64,000 nt of DNA, taken from contig NZ_CP041040.1 in NCBI RefSeq assembly GCF_006385575.1, forward strand, positions 2,728,001 through 2,792,000, written 5' to 3'. Below, one piece after another: positions 54,707 to 63,972 of the stretch. The stretch's first letter is position 1; each line of letters begins with the position of its first letter. The notes below the pieces were generated by a model. The model did not search any database and was not told the DNA's origin. It was given only the letters and a program-made list of their open reading frames with translations. Made by a program: the position numbers and the translations under genes. Source of the DNA: Microbacterium foliorum. GTDB taxonomy: Bacteria > Actinomycetota > Actinomycetes > Actinomycetales > Microbacteriaceae.

Positions 54707-55777
54707 TCATCCTAACGATGTCGATCGTGCGTCCTGCTGGAGCGCCCGCTGCTCGTCGAGAGGCCGCCCCTCGAGCGGAACAGCGAAGCGCAGATGCTCG
54801 ATGAGGAGAGGCTCGAGAGCGGATGCCGCGGCGTCGACCCGCGTCGGGACATCGCCGCGCACCTCGAGCCACGGCACGTCCTGCGCGGCGAGCACGTCGC
54901 GGAAGCGCTGCTGCATGTCGTGGCGGATGTGCTCGCCATCGCGCAGGCCGTCCTGCTCGAACGGGATCTCGTCGCCCGTGAGCACGTAGAGAAGCGGCGG
55001 GTGCGCGGCCGCCGCCTCATGCAGGCGCGGCGCCACCGCGCCGACATAGCGCTCGTGCCACAGGGCCGTCGCGAGCACGTCGGTGTCGCACACGAGCACC
55101 GGCACCGGCACCTGCCTGAGCGCCTGCTGCTCGAGCGCGATCTGCCGGTCGACGATGAGGTCGAACTCGTCGCTGCGCCACGGCGCGGTCAGCCCGCCGT
55201 CGCGGATCACGGAGTGCTCGCGGCCGTATTCGGGCACCCAGAGCGTGCCCAGACGATCGGCGAGTGCCTCGGCGAGGGTCGTCGACCCGGTGGATTCCGC
55301 GCCCAGCACCACGACGCGCGCGGTCAGCCACGCGCGCACGGCCGGTGCGAGCTCATGCCAGTTGCCGGCGACATCGGCACGGATCGCCGTACCGGAGACG
55401 GGATTGACCCGCCGCCCCTCGTCGATCTGCATCCAGCGCGCATCGAGGCGCCTGGCCAGCTCGCCGCCGTACGAGTCGCACGAGAACACCGTGTCGACAG
55501 GACCGTCGAGCAGGGAGGCGATAAGCGCCATGTGCTCGTCCCAGGCCGCCTCCGACTCGAAGTCGACCGGTGCATCGTCCATCGCTGCGACGACGCGCAC
55601 TCCCGGGTGCGACTCACGGATCCAGTCCGCTCGCACCGCCAACGGGATCGACTCGACCGATGCGCCCAGCACCTGCACCGTGACCCGGTCGCTCTCTCGC
55701 TGCGCCTGACGGATCAGGTGCGAATGACCGCTGTGGAAGGGATAGAACTTGCCGAGGACGAGGCCGTGTCCGCTCAT
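54707..55777 (-). CDS. nadR: NadR-type NMN adenylyltransferase / ribosylnicotinamide kinase
   Basis: This 356-aa bifunctional enzyme has the nucleotidyltransferase motif FYPFHSGHSHLI (HxGH at 15-18) and a C-terminal kinase domain beginning VVLGAESTGSTTLAEALADR. It should turn nicotinamide riboside into NMN and then NAD. The kinase P-loop reads GAESTGSTT, with Ser where GKS/GKT proteins have Lys; I believe actinobacterial NadR proteins often have this variant. The helix-turn-helix of enteric NadR is absent. pnuC is directly upstream, the expected partner. Confidence 0.93.
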   Translation of the reverse strand: MSGHGLVLGKFYPFHSGHSHLIRQAQRESDRVTVQVLGASVESIPLAVRADWIRESHPGVRVVAAMDDAPVDFESEAAWDEHMALIASLLDGPVDTVFSCDSYGGELARRLDARWMQIDEGRRVNPVSGTAIRADVAGNWHELAPAVRAWLTARVVVLGAESTGSTTLAEALADRLGTLWVPEYGREHSVIRDGGLTAPWRSDEFDLIVDRQIALEQQALRQVPVPVLVCDTDVLATALWHERYVGAVAPRLHEAAAAHPPLLYVLTGDEIPFEQDGLRDGEHIRHDMQQRFRDVLAAQDVPWLEVRGDVPTRVDAAASALEPLLIEHLRFAVPLEGRPLDEQRALQQDARSTSLG

Positions 55778-55787
55778 GCGCGTCGCC

Positions 55788-56399
55788 TCACCTTCGGGCG
55801 GGCGCCATGACCGCGGAGGTCTCTCGGTCGGCGGCGGCCGCCTGACTCCACGAGCGGAAGCCGATCACGCACAGGGCGATGAAGAGCACGTACAGCGCTG
55901 CGATGACCCAGAGCCCCGCGGCGATCGAGAGACCGACGAAGGCGATGTCGACCAGGATCCACACGAACCAGTTCTCGATCCACTTGCGGTTCAGCATGTA
56001 CTGCGCCACGAGACTCGCGGCGGTGGTCGCCGCATCGGCGATCGCGACCTGCGAGTCGGTGAACGTCATGAGGACCCACACCAGCACGGCCGTGCCGGCG
56101 ACTGCGGCGAGCGCCAGCCAGGGCCACGCGCGACGAGGCGTGTTCACGACGTAGGTGCGACTCTGCTCTGCGCCACGGGTCCACCGCCACCACCCGTGCA
56201 GTCCCATCAGCAGGTAGACGACCTGCAGCACCGAGGTCGCATAGAGTCCCGCGCCGATGAACACGACGAACAGCACCACATTGTTGGCGATGCCGATCGG
56301 GTAGTTCCAGACGTTGCGGCGGCCGGCGAGCCAGACGCAGATCGCGCCCGTGACGAAACCGAGAACCTGAGGCCACTCGGCCTGGAGCCACTCGAGCAC
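55788..56399 (-). CDS. pnuC: Nicotinamide riboside/mononucleotide transporter PnuC
   Basis: This 203-aa membrane protein has about seven helices and the PnuC signatures WNYPIGIANNVVLFVVFIGA, GLHGWWRWTRG and LMNRKWIENWFVWILVDI-type text (MLNRKWIENWFVWILVDIAF). It imports nicotinamide riboside by facilitated diffusion, trapped by NadR kinase. GTG 56399 lies 6 bp after the murB stop. It is read into nadR 10 bp later. Confidence 0.94.
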   Translation of the reverse strand: MLEWLQAEWPQVLGFVTGAICVWLAGRRNVWNYPIGIANNVVLFVVFIGAGLYATSVLQVVYLLMGLHGWWRWTRGAEQSRTYVVNTPRRAWPWLALAAVAGTAVLVWVLMTFTDSQVAIADAATTAASLVAQYMLNRKWIENWFVWILVDIAFVGLSIAAGLWVIAALYVLFIALCVIGFRSWSQAAAADRETSAVMAPARR

Positions 56400-56405
56400 G
56401 GGCCG

Positions 56406-57551
56406 CTACAGTTCGACGCCGAGCAGCACGGGCTCCGGCTGCAGCACGAGTCCGAACTCCGCGTGGACGCGGCTCTGGATGAAGCGGGCGAGCTCAGACA
56501 CCTCGGCCGCCGTGGCGCCGCCCCGGTTCGTGAGGGCGAGAGCGTGCTTGGTCGAGACCGATGCGCGTGACCTCGGCAGCTTGAAACCCTTGCGGATTCC
56601 GGCCTGCTCGATCAGCCAGGCTGCGCTCACCTTCACGTCTGGCGCCTCCGGCTTCGCGGCGGGCACGTAGCCTTCGTACGACGCGAGCGGGATCACCGTG
56701 ACGGTGTCGAGGTCGGGGGTCACCGGCCAGCGCGGGCACTCGGGCGGCAGCGCGCGGGCGACGACCTCGGGCACGATCGCATTCTGGAAGAACGAGCCGA
56801 CGCCATGCGTGTCGGGGTCGTTCTCGTCGAGCAGCATCCCCTTCGACGCGCGCGTGGCGAGGATCCGCTCGCGCACCCAGGTGAGCGGCACTGGGGCGTC
56901 CGAGTCGAGACCCAGCGCCCTGCGCAGCTGCTCGCCGCGGACGACGCGCTGCTCGGCGACGAGAAGATCGACCGTGACCGACAGGATGACGGCGCGGCGC
57001 TGTGGCACGCTGCCGTAGTGGTGCTTGAGCACAGAGGTTCGGAACCCGAGCCCGAGCTCGGATGCCGGAACGACCGACACCTCGCCCGTCGCCTCGTCGA
57101 TCAGCTCGACCTCGACGAGAGTCTCCTGGATCTCCTGACCGTAGGCACCGATGTTCTGCACGGGTGAGGCGCCGACGGTGCCGGGGATGCCGCTCATCGC
57201 CTCGAGCCCGGCATAGCCGTGCTCGACGGCGTAGGCGACGAGATCGTCCCAGCCGTGACCCGCCTGCACACGAAGCCGGATGCGTCCGGCGTGCGGCGAC
57301 GGTAGCTCCTCGATGCCTCGGGTGAGGATGCGGATGACGGTGCCCTCGAACGAGTCGTCACCGACGAACAGGTTGGAGCCACCGCCGAGGACGAACCACT
57401 CGTCACCGCGAGACCACACGTCGGTGAGCGCATCGATCAGTTCGGCGGAGGTCGACGCCTCGAGCATGCGCTCGGGGGCCCCGCCTGTGCGGAGGGTCGT
57501 CAGAGTCGCCAGCTCGAGCGGTTCGACCTCGTGCACCACGCCGTCACCCAT
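56406..57551 (-). CDS. murB: UDP-N-acetylmuramate dehydrogenase
   Basis: MurB (381 aa) is an FAD enzyme that reduces UDP-GlcNAc-enolpyruvate to UDP-MurNAc in peptidoglycan synthesis. The FAD-binding segment GGGSNLFVGDDSFEGTVIR and GLEAMSGIPGTVGASPVQNI, GAYGQEIQE are present, the catalytic Ser lies in GVGSFFQNAIVP, and it ends LALTNRGGATAAEVSELARF. ATG 57551 shares one base with the hadB-like stop. murB next to two dehydratase genes is common in actinobacteria. Confidence 0.97.
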   Translation of the reverse strand: MGDGVVHEVEPLELATLTTLRTGGAPERMLEASTSAELIDALTDVWSRGDEWFVLGGGSNLFVGDDSFEGTVIRILTRGIEELPSPHAGRIRLRVQAGHGWDDLVAYAVEHGYAGLEAMSGIPGTVGASPVQNIGAYGQEIQETLVEVELIDEATGEVSVVPASELGLGFRTSVLKHHYGSVPQRRAVILSVTVDLLVAEQRVVRGEQLRRALGLDSDAPVPLTWVRERILATRASKGMLLDENDPDTHGVGSFFQNAIVPEVVARALPPECPRWPVTPDLDTVTVIPLASYEGYVPAAKPEAPDVKVSAAWLIEQAGIRKGFKLPRSRASVSTKHALALTNRGGATAAEVSELARFIQSRVHAEFGLVLQPEPVLLGVEL

Positions 57552-57949
57552 CAGGCGGCGACGCGCAGCTGCGCCTTGACGAGCACCGTCGTCTCGCCGA
57601 ACGTGACCTTGAGGTCGATGCGCGTCGATTCCTCGTCGACGGCGCCGACGGTGGCGGCGACGTGAAGGTCGGCTCCGTCTGCGGGGTCGACCACGACCGG
57701 CTTGGTGAATCGCACGCCGTAGTCGAGGATCCGCGTGCCCGGCTCGAGAGCCGCGACGACCACCGACGAGGCGATGCCCATCGTGAGCATGCCGTGCGCG
57801 AGGACGCCCGGAAGGCCCACCTCTGCGGCGATGTCGTCACGGTAGTGGATCGGGTTGAAGTCGCCCGATGCTCCGGCGTAGCGCACGAGCGACTCGCGGG
57901 TGATGTGCACCGTGCGCTCTGCGACGATGTCTCCGACAGCGAACGGCAT
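57551..57949 (-). CDS. MaoC-like (R)-hydratase/dehydratase, HadB type
   Basis: This 132-aa hotdog protein has the MaoC catalytic pair in GASGDFNPIHYRDDIAAEVG (Asp and His) and LPGVLAHGMLTMGI. In mycobacteria HadB supplies the catalytic subunit of the FAS-II hydroxyacyl-ACP dehydratase; in relatives without mycolic acids the role is unsure. It is coupled to the preceding gene by TGATG. Confidence 0.92.
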   Translation of the reverse strand: MPFAVGDIVAERTVHITRESLVRYAGASGDFNPIHYRDDIAAEVGLPGVLAHGMLTMGIASSVVVAALEPGTRILDYGVRFTKPVVVDPADGADLHVAATVGAVDEESTRIDLKVTFGETTVLVKAQLRVAA

Positions 57950-58404
57950 CACTCTGCTCCTTCTTCGGCGCCGACGAGCAGCACGCTCGTGGCGGTGACG
58001 ACGTGCTCGCCGGCGGCATCCGTGATCTCGGCTGCGCTGGTGATCATGGCGTTGCCGCCCATCATGCGGATGGCGGTCACACGCAGCTTTCCGGTGAGCT
58101 CGTCGCCCGCGACGATCGGTCGGGAGTAGGTGAACTTCTGCTCGGCGTGGATGGTGCGCGCCAGCACGATGCCCGAGTCGGGCTCGGCGAGCAACTGCTG
58201 CAGCGTGAGGTCTTGGATGACCATCGCGAAGGTCGGCGGCGCCACGACGTCGGCGAAACCGGCCGCACGCGCGGCCTCGACGTCGGTGTGCTGCGGGGCG
58301 TCCGCGAAGACGGCGCGCGCGAACTCGCGCACCTTCTCGCGACCGACGAGGTAGGGGGACGTCGGCGGGAACTCCCGGCCGAGAAGATCTTGGTTCACTG
58401 CCAC
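57949..58404 (-). CDS. Hotdog dehydratase subunit, HadA type
   Basis: This 151-aa FAS1-type MaoC N-terminal domain protein has YLVGREKVREFARAVFADAP, APPTFAMVIQDL and IHAEQKFTYSRPIVAGDELT. The catalytic Asp-His pair of HadB is missing, as in HadA, so it is the substrate-binding partner of its neighbour. First gene of the ten-gene run that ends with the adenylate-forming enzyme. Confidence 0.92.
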   Translation of the reverse strand: MAVNQDLLGREFPPTSPYLVGREKVREFARAVFADAPQHTDVEAARAAGFADVVAPPTFAMVIQDLTLQQLLAEPDSGIVLARTIHAEQKFTYSRPIVAGDELTGKLRVTAIRMMGGNAMITSAAEITDAAGEHVVTATSVLLVGAEEGAE

Positions 58405-58442
58405 CCCTCGATCCTACCGAGGGGCGGCACGGCGGTCGGCGT

Positions 58443-59645
58443 TCAGGCACCTCTCGCGGACATCGCGGAACCCAGGAGCACCATCCGCATGCTCCGCTCG
58501 GCCGCATCGCGCAGCAGCGCCTCACCCTGTTCCACAGCCTGTGCCAGCGGCATGGGCACAGTGATGATCGACGCGATCGCATCGATCCCGATGTCGTGCA
58601 CGGAGGGCGCTCCCTCCCCCAGAGAACCGGCGATCCCGAGCACGGGCACTCCCGCGACGCGCGCCCGCATCGCGATCTCCGCCGGCACCTTTCCCCGCGG
58701 CGTCTGAAAGTCGATGGCGCCCTCTGCCGTGATGACCAGATCGGCGACCGCCATCAGCTCGTCGAGCGCGATCGGCAGCAGGCCGCTGTCGAGCAGCACC
58801 TCGAAGCGCGGTGCGAGACGAGCTCCGAGCACAGCCGCGAGCCCAGAGCCCAGACCGCCGGACGCGCCGGTGCCTCCGCCTGTGCGGACGTCCATCGTGG
58901 CGCCGAACGGGCTCTGCTCCTCGAGCAGTCCCGCCCAGGTGTCGAGCGCCGCCGCGAGGTGCTCGACCTGTGCGGGGGTCGCGCCCTTCTGCGGCCCGAA
59001 GACCCTGGCCACTCCGCGCGGCCCGCACAGCACGTTGTGGATGTTGCAGGCGAGGACGATCTCGACCTCGCCGATGCGAGGATGCAGCCCCGAGAGATCC
59101 AGCGCGACCGCCTCACCGAGGTGCCGCCCGCCGGCCGGGATCGGTGCGCCGTCGGAATCGAGAATCCGCGCGCCCAGGGCCTCAAGGGCCCCCGCGCCTC
59201 CGTCGCTCGTGCCGGAATCTCCGCAGCCGACCACGATCCGCTCGGCGCCGTCGTCGAGGGCGGCGGCGATGAGCTCGCCGACTCCGAGGGTCGTGGTCTC
59301 ACCGGGGTCGCGACGGTCGCGCGGCACCAGCCGCAGCCCCGCCGCGGATGCCATCTCGACGACCGCCGTTCCCGCCGCATGGCCGCCGAGCCGTGCCCAG
59401 TGAGCCTGCACCGGGGAGCCGACCGGCCCCGTCACCACGCACGGAACGAGCTCGCCGCCGGTGGCCGCGGCCAGCGCCGCGGCTGTTCCCTCGCCGCCGT
59501 CCGGTACCGGGAACTCGTCGACCTGCACGCCGGGAATGACCCGACGCACACCGGAGGCGATCGCCTGGGCCACCGCCTCTGCGCTCAGGCTCTCTTTGAA
59601 GCCGCTCGGTGCGATCAGGATGCGCTGCGGAATGTGAATGGACAT
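58443..59645 (-). CDS. Glycerate kinase
   Basis: This 400-aa GarK/GlxK-type (type I) glycerate kinase phosphorylates D-glycerate. The start chosen is ATG 59645 (MSIHIPQRILIAPSGFKESL), preceded by AGAAGGAGGAATC; the longer frame is non-coding. Family features: SGFKESLSAEAVAQAIASGV, FPVPDGGEGTAAALAAATGG, VGCGDSGTSDGGAGALEALG and FGPQKGATPAQVEHL. It ends 38 bp from the hadA-like gene start and reads into its promoter region. Confidence 0.95.
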   Translation of the reverse strand: MSIHIPQRILIAPSGFKESLSAEAVAQAIASGVRRVIPGVQVDEFPVPDGGEGTAAALAAATGGELVPCVVTGPVGSPVQAHWARLGGHAAGTAVVEMASAAGLRLVPRDRRDPGETTTLGVGELIAAALDDGAERIVVGCGDSGTSDGGAGALEALGARILDSDGAPIPAGGRHLGEAVALDLSGLHPRIGEVEIVLACNIHNVLCGPRGVARVFGPQKGATPAQVEHLAAALDTWAGLLEEQSPFGATMDVRTGGGTGASGGLGSGLAAVLGARLAPRFEVLLDSGLLPIALDELMAVADLVITAEGAIDFQTPRGKVPAEIAMRARVAGVPVLGIAGSLGEGAPSVHDIGIDAIASIITVPMPLAQAVEQGEALLRDAAERSMRMVLLGSAMSARGA

Positions 59646-59756
59646 GATTCCTCCTTCTGCGCCCCTCGGGGCGAGTTCTGCCCGTGCGGGCACGACGATC
59701 ACCGGTGCACCGGTGGTGCACGCGGAAGAGTGGGATGACGGGAGTCGCGGCGAGGG

Positions 59757-61355
59757 TCAGCGCAGCAGCGGCAGACCCATCGACGGCCAGATCCAGAGCG
59801 CGAAGACGGAGACGAGCACGAACATCGCCGGTGCGAGGAACACCGAGAGCCGCCGCAGATCTTGCGGAGTGACGCTGTGCGAGACGACTTCCGGATCGGC
59901 GAACATCGCGACAGGCTTGGCGGAGCTGGGGAGAGTGTGGCAGAAGCCCGCGGCGGCAGTCGACGCGAATGCCGCCGCCATGGGATCGACGCCCAGCGCG
60001 GGCGCCACGGAGATCACGACCGGGATGATCGCGGCCGACCTCGCCGACCGCGACGGGATCAGCAGGTGCGCGGCGGTCGACACCGCGATCACGACGAGCA
60101 CGAACACAACGGCGCTCGCGGAGCCGAGGCTGCTCATCGGGGCGAGTGCGGTGGTGCTCAGCCAGGTCGCGGCGCCGGTGCCGGTGAGCGCGGACGCCAG
60201 CGCGAGGGTCGCCGCGAGGAAGAGCAGCAGCGACCACGGCACGCGCTTGACCGCGGCCGGGAAGGTCGTGCAGCCGATCCCCGGAGTGACGGCAGCCACG
60301 GCTCCGAGCAGCGCGACGAGGGCCGGGGAGAGCAGGTGCAGAGGCTCGGTCGCCCAGAGGGTGACGACAGCTCCGAGCAGTACTGCCGCCCGACGCTCGA
60401 GCGCGCTGAACGGCCCCGTCACACCGGTCGAGGCGGTGCGAGCCAGATCAAAGGGGCTCAGACGCAACGGCGTGGCCCGGTCGGTGCGGCGGGTGAAGCG
60501 CCACAGGATGATCTCGCACGCGAGGTGCGACGACACGATCGCGAGAGGGAGGCCGAGCCACAGCCACCCGAGGAACGTGAACCCCGGCTCGCCGGCGGCG
60601 CGGAGCAGCTGGTCGGTGATGATGTGCGCACCGGCACCGAGCAGGGAACCGACGGCAGACAGCAGCACGACCGTCGGCATCAGCAGCGCGAGCGCCCTGA
60701 CGACGCGTTCGCGGCCGGGCAGGACGTCGGACACCGCGGTGAACACCGGAACGGCGAGCGCAGCGCGTCCCGAGGTCGCAGGCACGGCGAAGGCGGTGAG
60801 TGTGAGCGCCACGGTCGTCAGGTGGAAGAGACTGCGCGGCCCGCGGGCGAGGCGGAGCAGGTGCGCGGCGCCGCGCAGGGCGAGTCCAGACGACGACACG
60901 CCCGCGGCGATGACGAACGCCCCGATCAGCAGCCAGATCGTCTCGTCTCCGAGCGACGCGAAGAACGTGCTCGCCGGGAGGATGCCGGTGACGATGAGCG
61001 CGACCGCGGCGAGGAACGCGACGAGGGTGTCGTCGAGAGGTGTGGCCGCCCACGCCCAGACGGCGAGCAGGAAGACCGTGATGGTCACCGCGATCGGCAG
61101 CGTCGGGCCGCCGGAGGACGCGGGTGCAGTCGATGCGATCGCCATCGCGACGCCGGCGACGACGATCCCGGCGACGACCCCGAGGCGCAGAACGAGCCGG
61201 CGGCCGGCTGACGTCGGGGTGCGGGTCGCGCGTCCGGCGGAGGAAGGGGATGCGCTCCGTCGCGCGGACGGAAGCGCGTCAGCCCGATGCGGGGGCACGG
61301 TGGCGAAGCGGGCGCGCTCGGCAGTGGGAAGGATGCGGTCGGTGGAGGCGTTCAT
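59757..61355 (-). CDS. DASS/SLC13-type anion permease
   Basis: This 532-aa membrane protein has an unusual 60-residue Arg/Ala-rich N-terminal cytoplasmic arm before the first helix. The transporter part (about 11-12 helices) has the tandem substrate motifs around GDETIWLLIGAFVIAAGVSS and SAVGSLLGAGAHIITDQL, then GFCHTLPSSAKPVAMFAD near the end, matching the DASS (divalent anion:Na+ symporter) family. ATG 61355 overlaps the response regulator stop by 4 bp (ATGA), so it is probably the transport output of the two-component system, with di- or tricarboxylate, sulphate or another oxyanion as substrate. Confidence 0.86.
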   Translation of the reverse strand: MNASTDRILPTAERARFATVPPHRADALPSARRSASPSSAGRATRTPTSAGRRLVLRLGVVAGIVVAGVAMAIASTAPASSGGPTLPIAVTITVFLLAVWAWAATPLDDTLVAFLAAVALIVTGILPASTFFASLGDETIWLLIGAFVIAAGVSSSGLALRGAAHLLRLARGPRSLFHLTTVALTLTAFAVPATSGRAALAVPVFTAVSDVLPGRERVVRALALLMPTVVLLSAVGSLLGAGAHIITDQLLRAAGEPGFTFLGWLWLGLPLAIVSSHLACEIILWRFTRRTDRATPLRLSPFDLARTASTGVTGPFSALERRAAVLLGAVVTLWATEPLHLLSPALVALLGAVAAVTPGIGCTTFPAAVKRVPWSLLLFLAATLALASALTGTGAATWLSTTALAPMSSLGSASAVVFVLVVIAVSTAAHLLIPSRSARSAAIIPVVISVAPALGVDPMAAAFASTAAAGFCHTLPSSAKPVAMFADPEVVSHSVTPQDLRRLSVFLAPAMFVLVSVFALWIWPSMGLPLLR

Positions 61356-62011
61356 CGGAATCGGTATCCCGCCCCGCGGACCGTCTCGATGCGCTCGGAG
61401 CCGATCTTGTTGCGCAGCGCGCGAACATAGACGTCGACGACGTTCGAGGCGGGGTCGAAGTCCATGCCCCACACGTGCCCGATCAGCTGGTCGCGCGACA
61501 GCACCTGCCCCGCGTTCTGCAGGAAGACCTCGAGCAGCGAGAACTCGCGGGAGGTGAGCTCGCGCATCGCCCCGGCGACCGTGACGCTGCGCGCCCGCAC
61601 GTCCACACGGACGTCGCCGTGCGAGAGCACGGGCCCCGTGGCACGCCCCTCCCCATCGCCGATGCGCAGCCGCACCCGGGCGACGAGCTCGGCGAACTGG
61701 AACGGCTTCGTCACGTAGTCGTTGGCGCCGCTCTCGAGCCCGCGCACCGTGTCGATGACGGAATCCCGCGCCGTGAGGATGATCACCGGGGTCGTGACCC
61801 CTTCACCGCGCAGATTGGCGAGCACGTCGAAACCGTCCATGCCGCCGAGGCCGATGTCGAGGAGCACGAGGTCGAAGGTCCCGCTGCGCGCCATCAGAAG
61901 TGCGGTGTGGCCGTCGGCAGCCTCGGCGGTGTCGTATCCCGCGGCCCGGAGTCCGCGACGCACGAACGAGGTGATGTGAGGGTCGTCCTCGGCGATCAGG
62001 ATGTTCCGCAT
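61352..62011 (-). CDS. OmpR/PhoB-family response regulator
   Basis: This 219-aa regulator has a receiver domain (acidic pocket ILIAEDDPH, phosphoacceptor Asp52 in LVLLDIGLGG, Lys in DYVTKPFQ) and a winged-helix output domain (LTSREFSLLEVFLQNAGQVL, then DPASNVVDVYVRALRNKIGS, ending VRGAGYRF). It follows the histidine kinase gene with no gap, overlapped or adjacent, and is the paired regulator. Confidence 0.95.
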   Translation of the reverse strand: MRNILIAEDDPHITSFVRRGLRAAGYDTAEAADGHTALLMARSGTFDLVLLDIGLGGMDGFDVLANLRGEGVTTPVIILTARDSVIDTVRGLESGANDYVTKPFQFAELVARVRLRIGDGEGRATGPVLSHGDVRVDVRARSVTVAGAMRELTSREFSLLEVFLQNAGQVLSRDQLIGHVWGMDFDPASNVVDVYVRALRNKIGSERIETVRGAGYRFR

Positions 62012-62012
62012 G

Positions 62013-63599
62013 TCAGTGCTTCCTCTCGTCCGACGCGTCCGCGACGCCCGCCGTCACGGGCGCGGGCACGTCGATTCCGAACATCGCCCCTTCTCCCAGC
62101 ACGCTGTCGACCCAGGCCGAACCGCCGTGTCCGTCGGCGATAGCCCGCACGATCGCGAGCCCCAGTCCCGAGCCGCGGCGGACCCCGGCGCTGTCCCCTC
62201 TGGCGAACCGCTGGAAGATGCGCTCCGCGTCGACCGCCGCGACACCGGGGCCGCTGTCGCGCACCCACAGCCGCAGGCGGCGCTCCGCCCCCTCGCCGTC
62301 GAACCGGGAGCCGAGTTCGATCCGGTCCCCGTCGGAGGTGACCTGCACCGCGTTCGCGGTCAACTGCAGCACCGCCTGCGTGATCCGCTGCGGATCGAGT
62401 TCCGCAGAACCCTCGGCGATCTCCATGAGCTGCCAGCGACGATCGCCCAGAGCCTGGGCCTTCGCCTCGATGTCGAGCGTCAGCATCGACACCTCGCAGT
62501 GCGCCACCCGCACGAAGTCGGGCTGTTCGGCGCGAGCCAGCACGAGCAGGTCAGTGACGATCCGGCTCATCCGGTCGAGCTCTCCGCTCACCAGCCGCAG
62601 CGTCGCCGCACGCTCATCGGGATCCTCGCTGAGCAGCTCGAGCTGACCTCGGACAATCGTGATCGGTGTGCGCAGCTCGTGCCCCGCGTCGTCGACGAAG
62701 CGCTGCTGCGTCGCGTGCACCGCCTCGAGCCGGTCGAGCATCTGGTTGAAGGTCGTCGCCACCGCGGCGATGTCGTCGGTGCCGTCCACCGGCACGCGGG
62801 CAGTGAGATCGCGCTCACCGATGTCTCGCGCCACCCGGTACACCTCACGGACCGGGGCGAGGATCTGCCCAGCCACGAGCCACGCGACGCCGGAGCTGAG
62901 GAGCACGCCGATCAACGCCACCCAGGCGATCGTCACGAAGGCGTCATCGACCTGCGCACGAGCCTCCTGCGTGTACTGCAGGATCAGGACCGCTCCCTGC
63001 TGCTCGCCGGCCATGAAGTCGAGTCGCCCCCAGCGGAGCGGACCCGTGTCGGACGACTCCAGCGCGCCCGAGGATGCCTCCGCGCCGAGCAGACGACTCA
63101 CGAGCGCCTCGCCACCTGCGACAGTGGACAGGTCGATGGCCTGCGGGACGTCGCCGGCGTCTCCGGCATCCGCACGACCGTTCGCGATCGCGGTCACCTG
63201 TCCGTCGACGGCCGCGATCACCACCTCGTCCTCGTGCGCCGACTGGCGGGCCAGGTACTCCGTGAGCATCTCCTCGGCAGAGGAATAGGCCCCGGCTGCG
63301 GAATCCTCCGCGAAGCGGGAGAACTCGGCCGCCTCCTGCTCGATCTCGGAGTTCGCGGCCTGCTCGACGCTGGCGAGGAAGATGCTCCGTCCCATGAGTC
63401 CCACCGCGATGAGCGTGATCAGTGTGCTGAGGACGATCCACAGCGTGATCCTCCATCGAGCCGGCAGCGTGCGCGGACGCAGCGTGCGCAGCGGCGCGCC
63501 GTCGCGAGACGCGCGGGCGGGGGTGTCGTCAGATCGGGTGGGCTGCGGCGCCGGCTGATCGATGATGTCGATCGGCAGGGTGGGCGCATCAGTCATCAT
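62013..63599 (-). CDS. Membrane sensor histidine kinase
   Basis: This 528-aa kinase (ATG 63599; ATG 63596 is also possible) has one helix after a Pro/Arg-rich tail ([20 protein letters not shown]), an extracellular sensor of about 160 residues with little similarity to known sensor folds, a second helix ([20 protein letters not shown]), a HAMP domain, the H box [20 protein letters not shown], and an ATPase domain with [19 protein letters not shown] and [18 protein letters not shown]. The start overlaps the small secreted protein gene by several bases, so the two are translated together. Confidence 0.93.
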   Translation of the reverse strand: MMTDAPTLPIDIIDQPAPQPTRSDDTPARASRDGAPLRTLRPRTLPARWRITLWIVLSTLITLIAVGLMGRSIFLASVEQAANSEIEQEAAEFSRFAEDSAAGAYSSAEEMLTEYLARQSAHEDEVVIAAVDGQVTAIANGRADAGDAGDVPQAIDLSTVAGGEALVSRLLGAEASSGALESSDTGPLRWGRLDFMAGEQQGAVLILQYTQEARAQVDDAFVTIAWVALIGVLLSSGVAWLVAGQILAPVREVYRVARDIGERDLTARVPVDGTDDIAAVATTFNQMLDRLEAVHATQQRFVDDAGHELRTPITIVRGQLELLSEDPDERAATLRLVSGELDRMSRIVTDLLVLARAEQPDFVRVAHCEVSMLTLDIEAKAQALGDRRWQLMEIAEGSAELDPQRITQAVLQLTANAVQVTSDGDRIELGSRFDGEGAERRLRLWVRDSGPGVAAVDAERIFQRFARGDSAGVRRGSGLGLAIVRAIADGHGGSAWVDSVLGEGAMFGIDVPAPVTAGVADASDERKH

Positions 63600-63891
63600 C
63601 GCCGCCGTCGTCGTCGTCGTCGTCATCGTCGTCTCCGACCTGCGGGGCTGGTGCCGGGGCGGGCACTGGCGCGGGTGCCGGGGCGGGCGCCGGCACGGGG
63701 GCGACGGGTGTCGTCGGCTGCGGTGCGGCAGGGGCGCTCGGCTCGGCGGAGGGCGCCAACTGCACGACGACCGGCTTCGTGGGTATCTGCGGCGACGGAG
63801 GCGTCTGCGCCAGGGCGATGCTGCCTGCCGCGAAGATCACCGGCACGGCGATCAGGGCACCCGGTATCAGGAGTCGTCGTAGGTCGGTCAT
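63589..63891 (-). CDS. Small secreted Pro/Ala-rich protein with poly-aspartate tail
   Basis: This 100-aa protein starts at ATG 63891 ([20 protein letters not shown]). A signal peptide (about residues 1-29, cleavage near ALAQT) is followed by a low-complexity region of alternating Pro, Ala and Val ([20 protein letters not shown]) and a tail that is nearly all Asp, from [15 protein letters not shown]. The tail could bind divalent metal ions. It is the first gene of the operon with the histidine kinase, so it may be an accessory to sensing. No family recognised. Confidence 0.75.
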   Translation of the reverse strand: MTDLRRLLIPGALIAVPVIFAAGSIALAQTPPSPQIPTKPVVVQLAPSAEPSAPAAPQPTTPVAPVPAPAPAPAPVPAPAPAPQVGDDDDDDDDDGGDDD

Positions 63892-63930
63892 GCCACCATG
63901 ATGCCGGTCGATCATGATGCCACGATGAGC

Positions 63931-63956
63931 CGCAGATGAAGATCGCTTCATCTGCG
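63931..63956. terminator. 11-bp inverted repeat upstream of the two-component operon
   Basis: CGCAGATGAAG (63931-63941) and its complement (63946-63956) flank ATCG. It lies 17 bp past the stop of the next gene and 40 bp ahead of the small secreted protein start, so it may be a terminator for the former, or the operator of the response regulator. No T tract decides between them. Confidence 0.5.
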
Positions 63957-63972
63957 GGCGAAAGGACCGCCC

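Noticed and set aside
63600..63628. Phase-variable simple repeat
   Set aside because: The repeat unit is three bases, so length changes would alter the number of Asp residues without switching the gene off.
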